Assembly (NCBI RefSeq): GCF_007751035.1
Contig: NZ_CP036433.1
Span: forward strand, 6,739,001-6,803,000
From: Lignipirellula cremea
Lineage (GTDB): Bacteria; Planctomycetota; Planctomycetia; Pirellulales; Pirellulaceae
Direction of reading: 5' to 3'
DNA: 64,000 bases
Of the stretch, positions 52,293 through 59,832 are shown in pieces; the stretch's first letter is position 1, and each line of letters opens with the position of its first letter. Below the pieces are notes generated by a model. It ran no database searches, was not told the DNA's origin, and saw only the letters and a list, made by a program, of their open reading frames with translations. Position numbers and translations under genes: made by a program.

Positions 52293-52553
52293 CTAGTGGT
52301 GCGTCAAACCATAAAATCAGGTTTCTCTCAATCAGCCGCCGGGCACTAGCCCCCGGTTTTTTTGGCAGCACAGCAGCACGGCCGAAATCGCTCACTCGAA
52401 GATTGAAGATTGACGCAGCAGTAGTGCTGCGTCAAGGCAAAGAGTTCGGGTTCTTCCAATTAGCCGTTTTGGCGATAGCCACGGTTAACGAAAAGGAACA
52501 GCGGCTCGCGCGAAAATGGCCAAACCTGAAATGGAAACTTGACGCACCACTAG
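52293..52553. repeat. Two-unit palindromic repeat element (MITE-like)
   Basis: The ends are a perfect 15-base inverted repeat, CTAGTGGTGCGTCAA (52293-52307) and TTGACGCACCACTAG (52539-52553). In the centre is another perfect palindrome with 11-base arms, TTGACGCAGCA (52410-52420) and TGCTGCGTCAA (52425-52435), around GTAG. The element thus splits into two units of about 130 bases, each flanked by related ends. The units are diverged direct copies: both contain (A/T)TCAGG- or TTCGGG-like motifs, then CAAT(C/T)AGCCG and TAGCC then CCGGTT or ACGGTT. No ORF inside. It lies between a gene end and a convergent gene end. Confidence 0.8.
52339..52363 (+). terminator. Terminator-like hairpin inside the repeat element
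   Basis: CCGGG (52339-52343) can pair with CCCGG (52352-52356), followed directly by seven Ts. It lies 58 bases after the zinc-ribbon gene and probably ends its transcript. Confidence 0.6.
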
Positions 52554-52571
52554 TCCAGCAGCGACAAAGTT

Positions 52572-53975
52572 CTAGACCAGCTGCGGAATGGGGGAGCCTG
52601 TGGTGATGGCGCGGAGGACGTCGGCCGGTACGCCCTGGGCGATGCGGAGTTTGCCGACATCGAACAGCGTGTGCATGACCGTCGCCATCAGATCCTGCGT
52701 GGTGACCGGGTCGGCAACCGGTTTGCTGGCCGTAGCGTCGCTGGCGCCAATGACCTGACCCATTCGCAGACCGCCGCCGGCCAGCAGCAGGGTGCATAGA
52801 TTGCCCCAGTGATCGCGGCCCGCTTTGGCGTTGATGCGCGGCGTGCGGCCGAACTCGCCCGTCACCACCAGCAGCACTTTATCCGACAGGCCGCGGGCTT
52901 CCAGGTCTTCCAGGAACGCACTCGCCGCTTTGTCGACCGCGGAGCCCAGCAACGGCATGCCGTCGTCGATGCCAAAGGCGTTGCCATGCATGTCCCAGCC
53001 GGCGCTGGTGACCGTGACAAACCCGCAACCGGCTTCGACCAGGCGCCGGGCCAGCAGCATCTGCTTGCCGAGGGCAATGGGCGATTGGCCTGGCACGTTC
53101 GTTTTTTTCTTCTGCAAATCCGCCGGGATCGAGAACTCGCCCGTATCGTACCGGGCAACCAGGGCGGGGTCTTCCTCGGCCAGATTGAAGGCTTCCCCGA
53201 CGCCGCCCAGGATCACTTCGAACGCCTGCTCCTGGAACTTGTCGGCTCCGGCCAGCAGACCGCCTGCATCCGCCTGCCGCTTGATGCGGTCCAGTTGGGA
53301 GAGCAGATTCCGGCGATCGTCCAGTCGATCCTCGCCCAGTCGCAGCTCCATATTACGGACGATCTCGCCGCCTGAACTGGGATCGAACGCTTTGTACGCC
53401 GCCGGCAAGGCGCCAATTCCTGTCACTCGACTGGTCTGGGCGCCCAGCCCTTTGAACTGTTCGCCAGCGGCCGGCGGCGGCAACACCGTATTGCTGGGAA
53501 TGCCCGACATCGGATTGCTTACGCCGACCACGCGTGAAAAGACCGAACCCATCGCGGCGTTTGTCAGATTCCCGCCGCTGATCACGTGCTCTGACGCCTG
53601 AGTATGGCTGGACATGCCATGGGCGAACGATCGGACAACCGCCAGGCGATCGGCCAGTTTCGCCAGTCGCGGGAAATGGCTGCCAAATGTGACCCCGGGA
53701 AGCGCCGTCGGCGTTTCGCCAAACATGGCCCGGTATTCCGAAGGCGCCGTCATTTTGGGATCGAACGTTTCAATCTGGGTGGGACCGCCCTGCAGAAACA
53801 GGACGACGACTGCTTTGTCCCGAGCCAGCGCGCCGTAAGGGGCTGTCGGTGACTGGGCCGCCAGCAGGGAGGGGAGCGTCATTCCGCCCAGTCCCAAAGC
53901 GCCGATCCGCAACAGCTCGCGGCGGCTCATCCCCTCACAATTCCCCATTCGGCCGTCAGAATACAAGGACAGCAT
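52572..53975 (-). CDS. DUF1501 protein with Tat-like signal
   Basis: 467 aa from MLSLYSDGRMGNCEGMSRRE (ATG at 53975), a start seen in many planctomycete DUF1501 proteins. The twin-Arg-like sequence MSRRELLRIGALGLGGMTLP leads to Tat export. Family features include VVVLFLQGGPTQIETFDPKM, FAHGMSSHTQASEHVISGGN, GTGEFSI-like sites, TSAGWDMHGNAFGIDDGMPL and LLVVTGEFGRTPRINAKAGR, then DHWGNLCTLLLAGGGLRMGQ. The fold is sulfatase/alkaline-phosphatase-like in distant comparison, and a role in handling sugar sulfates is often suspected. Often paired with a DUF1549/DUF1553 gene, but no such partner is adjacent here. Confidence 0.93.
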   Translation of the reverse strand: MLSLYSDGRMGNCEGMSRRELLRIGALGLGGMTLPSLLAAQSPTAPYGALARDKAVVVLFLQGGPTQIETFDPKMTAPSEYRAMFGETPTALPGVTFGSHFPRLAKLADRLAVVRSFAHGMSSHTQASEHVISGGNLTNAAMGSVFSRVVGVSNPMSGIPSNTVLPPPAAGEQFKGLGAQTSRVTGIGALPAAYKAFDPSSGGEIVRNMELRLGEDRLDDRRNLLSQLDRIKRQADAGGLLAGADKFQEQAFEVILGGVGEAFNLAEEDPALVARYDTGEFSIPADLQKKKTNVPGQSPIALGKQMLLARRLVEAGCGFVTVTSAGWDMHGNAFGIDDGMPLLGSAVDKAASAFLEDLEARGLSDKVLLVVTGEFGRTPRINAKAGRDHWGNLCTLLLAGGGLRMGQVIGASDATASKPVADPVTTQDLMATVMHTLFDVGKLRIAQGVPADVLRAITTGSPIPQLV

Positions 53976-54637
53976 TTCGCAACTCCTGCAACCCAGGACA
54001 AGAATACAGCCGTAGAGTTCGGCTTGCAAAAACTATCACATCGACGGGCATTTATCAATCTTTAACTGCAGATCCCCGTTGTTTTCTCTTCTTCGGCGTT
54101 CCGCCTGGGGCATCCGCGATTGTGCTCCGGCGACCACGACCGGTCGCTCATTCTGGGCGAACGGTCCTTCGGAGAACGACCGCACGAACAACCCAAAACG
54201 GCCCCGTTTACGGGATTTCTCCTAATCCGCCAGTCAAAGCAGGCAATCGGTTGCAAGCAGCCGGCTGCAGTAACGTCATTGCCATCGAACAGAAGCGAGG
54301 GAATTTTCAGCCCGTTCCGGGTTTCTGTGCGGATCATGACGGTTGTATGGACATGGAAAAAAAAGGACGGTCCCGCACTCTCGACATGCCCCACTCTGCC
54401 AGCAACGAGCGCCCTCTTCTCCCGGAGATATCACGGCAATGCTTGCTCCGGGAGCGGGCGAGGGCCGGCAGGTGCGATGCAGGGGGCAAACTGAAATTGC
54501 GGTGGTTGGGGTTTGTTGCTATTTACGGGCGGCTCTGCTTTTTGGCGGGGCGGGGCGGGGGTGCGCCGTGGGGTTTCGCGGGCCGCCGCTTTTCGCGTCG
54601 GGATGTTTGTTGATTTTTGAAACGGGGTTAGCTCGTT
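53976..54637. other. 662-base intergenic region upstream of the export operon
   Basis: Divergent start region between DUF1501 and the Wza-like gene. The ORFs within (for example 54062-54394 minus and 54120-54494 plus) lack signals. The part near the Wza-like gene has a G-rich run with four G tracts at 54547-54573, listed separately. Confidence 0.4.
54547..54573 (+). promoter_or_regulatory. G-quadruplex-like tract upstream of the Wza-like gene
   Basis: Four G runs of 4, 4, 5 and 4 bases with loops of 1, 1 and 8 bases, all on the coding strand and 65 bases before the start codon. It could fold in the leader mRNA. GC-rich genomes produce such runs by chance. Confidence 0.35.
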
Positions 54638-55747
54638 ATGATAGTTTCTGAACCACCGATTCTGTCGCCGCGGTTTTCCAGGCCGGCGGTGTGGATGGGG
54701 CTCCTGCTGCTGGGAGCGATCGGTTGTCATCAGGGGATGCATAGCGCCGCTAAACTGCCGGCGCAGTATGTCGTTGCGCCGCAACCACGCATTAATCGCC
54801 TGGATCTGTCACAGATCGCCCAGAAATCCACCCGTAGCGAAGTCATCCAGCCGGGCGACTTTCTCAAGGTGTTTATCGGCACCGGCTTTGAAGAGAAACG
54901 TCCGGAACCGGTCTCCCTCCGCGTCGGCGACGACGGCCAGGTGAACGTCCCGCTGGTCGGTCCCGTGCTGGTCGCGGGACTCGAGCCGCGGCAGGCCGAT
55001 GAAAGCATCCGCCAGGCCAGCATCCAGCGAAATATTTACCGCAATCCGCAAATCGCCGTCGAAGTGTTCGAGCGGCAGACCAACCGCGTGACCGTCACCG
55101 GCGCCGTCAACAAGCCGGGCGTCTATCAGTTGCCGACGGCCGAAAGCGATCTGCTGGCCGCCCTGGTGGCGGCCGAAGGCCTGGCCGACGACGCCGAGTC
55201 GGTCGTCGAAATCCGGCATCCGCCCAGCTCTGCTTTCGCCAGTCGCAATAGTCCCGGCGAGGTGGCGCAGGTCGGCTATAACGGCCCGCGAGGGAACGCC
55301 CCGGTCGGCGGCTCCCGCATCCAGCAGGTCGACCTGGAAGAGGCCGTCCGCAACGGACGCAGCGGATTCCCGGTCGAAGACAGCACCGTGATCCATGTCG
55401 CCCGGCGACCCGAACAAAAGGTCTACGTGATGGGTCTGGTCAAAAAGGCCGACCATTTTGAGATGCCGCCCGACGGCGAACTGCGCCTGCTGGACGCCCT
55501 GGCCCTGGCCGGCGGCCGCACGCTGGAGATCGCCGACAGCGTCAAGATTGTGCGGAACCTGCCCGGCAGCGAGAAGCCGGTGGTGATTACGGCTTCGGTC
55601 CGCGATGCGAAGAAGACGGGCGCGGCCAACATCCAGCTGGCGGCGGGCGACGTGGTCACGGTGGAAGAAACGCCGCTCACGTTCACGTACGACTTCCTCC
55701 GCAACTTCGCCCGGATTGGACTTTCCGGCGCCGCGGTCGGGCTGTAG
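54638..55747 (+). CDS. Outer-membrane polysaccharide export protein (Wza-like)
   Basis: 369 aa. A lipoprotein signal (MGLLLLGAIGC from Met20) suggests lipid anchoring; the ORF begins earlier at MIVSEPP. The Poly_export domain begins SEVIQPGDFLKVFIGTGFEE and includes LRVGDDGQVNVPLVGPVLVA and GLEPRQADESIRQASIQRNI. SLBB-like modules follow: VTVTGAVNKPGVYQLPTAES and VYVMGLVKKADHFEMPPDGE. The C-terminal helix (FTYDFLRNFARIGLSGAAVG) would cross the outer membrane, as in Wza. It forms an octameric exit channel in the family. The Wzc-like kinase gene follows after 78 bp, consistent with a two-gene export operon. Confidence 0.92.
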   Translation: MIVSEPPILSPRFSRPAVWMGLLLLGAIGCHQGMHSAAKLPAQYVVAPQPRINRLDLSQIAQKSTRSEVIQPGDFLKVFIGTGFEEKRPEPVSLRVGDDGQVNVPLVGPVLVAGLEPRQADESIRQASIQRNIYRNPQIAVEVFERQTNRVTVTGAVNKPGVYQLPTAESDLLAALVAAEGLADDAESVVEIRHPPSSAFASRNSPGEVAQVGYNGPRGNAPVGGSRIQQVDLEEAVRNGRSGFPVEDSTVIHVARRPEQKVYVMGLVKKADHFEMPPDGELRLLDALALAGGRTLEIADSVKIVRNLPGSEKPVVITASVRDAKKTGAANIQLAAGDVVTVEETPLTFTYDFLRNFARIGLSGAAVGL

Positions 55748-55825
55748 TCCGGCCGGCGCGGTCTCCTTTTCTCCGGGAACTTTTTCGCCCGGTCGATTCC
55801 GACCAGCTTAACGAAGCGAACCCTC

Positions 55826-58237
55826 ATGACGACAGAACTCTCCCTGGTGTCGCCGGATGCCGAAGGCTCCAGTCCTCGTGATATCATGCAGGCGGCGTTG
55901 CGTTTCCTGCAGGTGCTCCGCCGTCGCAAAGGTTATGTGCTGGCGATGCTGGCGGGCGCCGCCGTACTGGGTGCGGCCTATTACGTCGCCGCCCCGCGGA
56001 TGTACGAAGCGAAAGCCTCGCTGCTGATCACCCAGACCGGTCCCGATGTGATGAGCTCCGGCACGGCCTCAGCCGCCAGCGGCGATTCGCTGATTCCGAC
56101 CTATGAAAAGTTGTTCACCAGCGCCGTTGTGCTGAACAGCGCCGTGGAGAAACTGCAGGACGCCCCGCCCGAGGTGGTGCTGGCCTTTGACGCCGCGCCT
56201 TCCAAGGAGTGGGCCAAAACCATCGAACAGAATCTCCGCGCCAGCTCCAAACGCGGCACCAATCTGATCGAGCTCAGCTATCGGGCCAAAAGCCCCGAAG
56301 CGGCCACCGCGGTCGTGGCGGCGATTCTGAGTTCCTATCTGGACTTCATGGACAAGAACCATAAAGACGTCTCCCTGGAGATCGTCACCATCCTTGACCA
56401 GGAACGGAAACAGGTCGAAGAGACGCTCGCCGAGAAGCAGGATCAAATGCTCGACCTGCAGCACCGGGTCGGCGACCTGGGGATGCGGGAAGGCTCGACG
56501 GTGGTGCACCCGGCCGTGCAGCGCGTGGTCGAACTGAACCGTACGCTGATCGAAGCCCAGAAGAACCGCGTGCATCTGGAAGCGCTGCAGACCGCTGTCG
56601 GCGACGCCGTGCGCGAGGGTCGCGACCTGCGGCAGCACCTGCTGACGTTCTCGCCGGAGATCGGCCGGGAACTGCTGGTCAGCAGCATGGGTCTGGGTCC
56701 CGAGTTCGCCACCAACCTGCGGCAGATTGAACGGCAGCTGATCGACGAACGCGGCCAGCTGAATAACATGCTGGCCCACTACGGCGAAGCCCATCCCAAA
56801 GTGATCGCCCTGCGGAACTCGATCGTCTCGGGCGAGCAGTACATGGCCGACATCCGCTTCAAAGCCGAAACGCAGCAAAACAGCATCGCCGGCCAGCAGC
56901 TGGCGCCGCTGCTGACCTCGCTGATCGCCCAGCGACTGGCCGAGACGCGGGCGAACGAGAAGCAGCTGCTGGTGGAATACCAGTCATCGGAAGCAGAGGC
57001 CGTCAGCCTGAACGACCGGGTGGCCGCGCTGCAGCTGGTCGATAACGAGGTGCAACGACTGCGGCGGCTGCATGAAACGCTGCTCAACCAGATCTCCAAA
57101 ATCGACATCAACCAGAACCAGTCCGATGTGCGCGTGGCGGTCGTCGGCGAACCGCTGGCTAACGAAAACCCGGTCTCGCCCAACCTGAAAATGACGGTGC
57201 TGATGAGCCTGCTGATCGGCCTGGGCGGCGGGGCCGCTTTGGTCTACGGCATCGACCTGCTCGACGACCGCTTCCGCTCGCCGGAAGAAATGGTCGAACA
57301 GCTGGGCGCCAAACTGCTGGCCGCGATCCGGCCGCTGAGCCTGACCGAAACGCACGGCGCCCAGGCGGTGCAAGTGCATGTGAACCCGACCGCGGTGGAA
57401 AGCGAAGCGTTCCGCACGCTGCGAACCGTACTCAGCTTTGGCGACCTGGAAGGGAACCGGCTGATCGTCACCAGTACAGAGCCCAGCGACGGGAAAACGA
57501 CCGTCATCTCCAACCTGGGCGCCTCGTTCGCGCAGTCCGGCAAACGGACGCTGCTGATCGACTGCGACCTGCGGAAGCCGGGTCTATCGACGCTGTTCCA
57601 GGTCCGCGGCCTGCCCGGCCTGAGCGACCTGCTGCGTTCTTCGGAACCCGTCGGCGCCATGTGCGAACAGCGGATCCTGTCGACCGGCATCCCCGATCTG
57701 GACCTGCTGCCATGCGGTCCCAAAGCGTTCGATGCGGCCGAACTGCTCAGCGGTTCTCGCATTGAAGAGCTGATCGCCTGGGCGGAAATCCATTACGACC
57801 AGCTGCTGATCGACACGCCGCCGATCCTGGCGGCGAGCGACGCGGCCCTGGCCGCCCGGCACACGGACGGCATCCTGATGGTCGTCCAGCCGGTGAAGAA
57901 CAACCGCCGGCTGGTGATGCGAGCAGTGGACGAAATCCGCGCCCTGGACCTGAACCTGATCGGCGTCATCGCCAACCGGATCGACGTCGCCCAGGCCGGC
58001 TACTACGGTTACGGCTACGGATACGGCTACGGCGAAAACGACAGCGACGACGACCACATCAGCCCCACGTCCACCACCGCAACCTCAACGCCCCAGCATT
58101 CCCCCGTGGTGCGACGTCCAGATCGCACCTCTTCGCAACCGACCTCAACCCCAACCACCCCCACCCGTCGTCGCCCCGCCGCCACACAGTCAGACAACCA
58201 CCAGCCCCAAGTCACCCGCCGCCGCCGCGCCGCCTGA
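55826..58237 (+). CDS. Wzc-like exopolysaccharide tyrosine autokinase
   Basis: 803 aa. An N-terminal Wzz-type helix (YVLAMLAGAAVLGAAYYVAA) and periplasmic coiled coil (to about 440, VALQLVDNEVQRLRRLHETL) and a second helix (LKMTVLMSLLIGLGGGAALV) are followed by the BY-kinase domain. Walker A is STEPSDGKTTVISNLG, Walker A' LLIDCDLRKPG and Walker B QLLIDTPPILAA. The C-terminal Tyr cluster is YYGYGYGYGYG, followed by an acidic stretch and a Thr/Pro/Arg-rich tail of about 60 residues. Autophosphorylation of the Tyr cluster regulates chain length and export. No phosphatase or glycosyltransferase genes adjoin it. Confidence 0.95.
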   Translation: MTTELSLVSPDAEGSSPRDIMQAALRFLQVLRRRKGYVLAMLAGAAVLGAAYYVAAPRMYEAKASLLITQTGPDVMSSGTASAASGDSLIPTYEKLFTSAVVLNSAVEKLQDAPPEVVLAFDAAPSKEWAKTIEQNLRASSKRGTNLIELSYRAKSPEAATAVVAAILSSYLDFMDKNHKDVSLEIVTILDQERKQVEETLAEKQDQMLDLQHRVGDLGMREGSTVVHPAVQRVVELNRTLIEAQKNRVHLEALQTAVGDAVREGRDLRQHLLTFSPEIGRELLVSSMGLGPEFATNLRQIERQLIDERGQLNNMLAHYGEAHPKVIALRNSIVSGEQYMADIRFKAETQQNSIAGQQLAPLLTSLIAQRLAETRANEKQLLVEYQSSEAEAVSLNDRVAALQLVDNEVQRLRRLHETLLNQISKIDINQNQSDVRVAVVGEPLANENPVSPNLKMTVLMSLLIGLGGGAALVYGIDLLDDRFRSPEEMVEQLGAKLLAAIRPLSLTETHGAQAVQVHVNPTAVESEAFRTLRTVLSFGDLEGNRLIVTSTEPSDGKTTVISNLGASFAQSGKRTLLIDCDLRKPGLSTLFQVRGLPGLSDLLRSSEPVGAMCEQRILSTGIPDLDLLPCGPKAFDAAELLSGSRIEELIAWAEIHYDQLLIDTPPILAASDAALAARHTDGILMVVQPVKNNRRLVMRAVDEIRALDLNLIGVIANRIDVAQAGYYGYGYGYGYGENDSDDDHISPTSTTATSTPQHSPVVRRPDRTSSQPTSTPTTPTRRRPAATQSDNHQPQVTRRRRAA

Positions 58238-58327
58238 ACCCCGGCAGGGAGAAGATCTCGTCCCGTTTTCACCAGCAACGGGACAAGGTAACCGGACAAG
58301 GGGACGGGGGTCGACATGATCTTCCTG

Positions 58328-58360
58328 CGGCAGACTTCCTTTCGGCTGTCTGCCGTTTTT
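58328..58360 (+). terminator. Rho-independent terminator of the export operon
   Basis: CGGCAGAC (58328-58335) pairs perfectly with GTCTGCCG (58348-58355), followed by TTTTT. The loop has 12 bases. It lies 91 bases after the kinase stop and just before the convergent zinc-ribbon gene's end. Confidence 0.9.
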
Positions 58361-58380
58361 CTTTGCGTCGCACGGCAGGA

Positions 58381-58875
58381 CTACATCTTGGAGACGTCGC
58401 CTTCGAGGTGTCCGCAGTAGGGGCAGACCGACGTCACACGAAGCATTTCTTTCTTGCACATTTCGCAGAGCTTGGCTTTTTCCTCGGGCAGCGACTGCCC
58501 TTCGTTGCTGAACTCGCGAATGCGGCGTTCCTGTTCCGCCAGATCCTCCTGGGCCTGGAGTTCGCCCAGTTCTTCATCGAGAAAACTCGAATACGCGGGC
58601 TTGGGGGCCGGGGCGGACGGAGCGCGGGCGGCCGGCGCTTTCGCCGGAGGGGCCTTGGCGGCGGGGCCTTTGGCAAGCGGAGCCTTGGCGGGCGGAGCTT
58701 TAGCCGGCGGAGCTTTAGCCGGCGGAGCTTTGGCGGCAGGCGGCTGGGCGGCGCCGCCGGCGGCCGGGGCTTGCACCGGGCTGCTGCACTTGGGGCACTT
58801 GAATCGCTTGCCCGCCATTTCGTCTTTTAGCTGAAAACGTTGCTGACATTTCGTACACGAGGCAACCAGCGGCAT
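58381..58875 (-). CDS. Small zinc-ribbon protein with Ala/Lys/Pro repeats
   Basis: 164 aa from the ATG at 58875 (MPLVASCTKCQQRFQLKDEM; GGAGAG upstream). The ribbon has CTKC and CPKC. A linker of repeated PPAKA units follows (AKAPPAKAPPAKAPPAKAPL-type). A charged helix (FLDEELGELQAQEDLAEQER) precedes a C-terminal ribbon, CEMC ... CPYCG. There is no membrane segment, unlike its likely relatives at 369-1646 and 51049-52281. Function unknown. Confidence 0.8.
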   Translation of the reverse strand: MPLVASCTKCQQRFQLKDEMAGKRFKCPKCSSPVQAPAAGGAAQPPAAKAPPAKAPPAKAPPAKAPLAKGPAAKAPPAKAPAARAPSAPAPKPAYSSFLDEELGELQAQEDLAEQERRIREFSNEGQSLPEEKAKLCEMCKKEMLRVTSVCPYCGHLEGDVSKM

Positions 58876-59108
58876 GCCAGACTCTCCTTCCAGACACGGG
58901 TCAATCATCACCAGGCAGTATATCGCAGACGGCCCACTTGGAATACCGTTTTGCCCCCGCATTCCCGTCCGCCGAGGCGTCGTCCGGTTTTGCGTGCGGT
59001 GGAGAGAAGGGAAGGGGACCCGGCCATCCATCCGCATGGCCTCGCACAGGGAGAAGGAGAGGCGGCCAGATCCGTGGCGCCCCCTTTATTCTTCCTGGCG
59101 GCGGTTGA

Positions 59109-59711
59109 TCAGGAAGTACCCGTGTCGCCAAACAGGAACTGGCGGAACGCCGGCTCGTCGAACGCGGCAAAAGAGAAATCGGCCGGCGGATCGGACGGAT
59201 GCTGCTCGCGTCCCTGGCGATAGTACGCGGTTCGCGAACCGGCTCGACGTCCCGTTTCGATATCAAAATGAAAGTCCCCCACCATGACCGCCTGGGCGGG
59301 GGCAATCCTCCATTGCTCGCAAATGTGCAGGATCGACCAGGGATCGGGCTTTGCCGGGCCATCGTCGCGAGAGATGATGGGCGCAAACCCGCCGGCCAGA
59401 TGCACCAGCATGGCTTCCGCCATGGCGCGGCTGTTGCGGGTAATGATGGCCCGGGGCATGCGTCGCCGGTCCAGCTCCGCCAGCAACTCGGCCACGCCTG
59501 CCAGAGGACGGGACCGATTGGCGCCGTCCAGTTCATGCTGCAGGAGAATTTCCCAGCGCCAGTCGGCTTCGGCAGGCGGCATCCCCTCCAGCGTTTCCAG
59601 AATCGGCTGCCCGGGAGCAAGCTGCATCTCCCGGCGCATCGCCTCAAAATCCAGCGCTGAGTCGATCAGGGTGCCGTCCAGGTCAAAGATGACGCCAGCA
59701 ATCATATCCAT
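59109..59711 (-). CDS. HAD-superfamily hydrolase (phosphoglycolate-phosphatase-like)
   Basis: 200 aa from ATG at 59711 (MDMIAGVIFDLDGTLIDSAL) or 59705. The four HAD motifs are visible: DLDGT with both Asp, RAIITRNSR (motif II, Thr), KPDPWSI (motif III, Lys) and MVGDFHFDIETGRRAGS (motif IV, Asp). The cap is small and helical (LAPGQPILETLEGMPPAEAD). The substrate is unknown. Cytosolic. Its closest neighbour is the upstream Pro-rich membrane protein 120 bp away on the same strand. Confidence 0.9.
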   Translation of the reverse strand: MDMIAGVIFDLDGTLIDSALDFEAMRREMQLAPGQPILETLEGMPPAEADWRWEILLQHELDGANRSRPLAGVAELLAELDRRRMPRAIITRNSRAMAEAMLVHLAGGFAPIISRDDGPAKPDPWSILHICEQWRIAPAQAVMVGDFHFDIETGRRAGSRTAYYRQGREQHPSDPPADFSFAAFDEPAFRQFLFGDTGTS

Positions 59712-59832
59712 CGCACCAAAGAGATTGCACCTGGCGCCGGCCGACATTCTGCCGGGACTACCGTCCTTTGGCAGCGGCCATGCCCGGCCCGCAAAATCGG
59801 GCACCGGGTGATCGGAGCGGTTGTTCCCTCGA

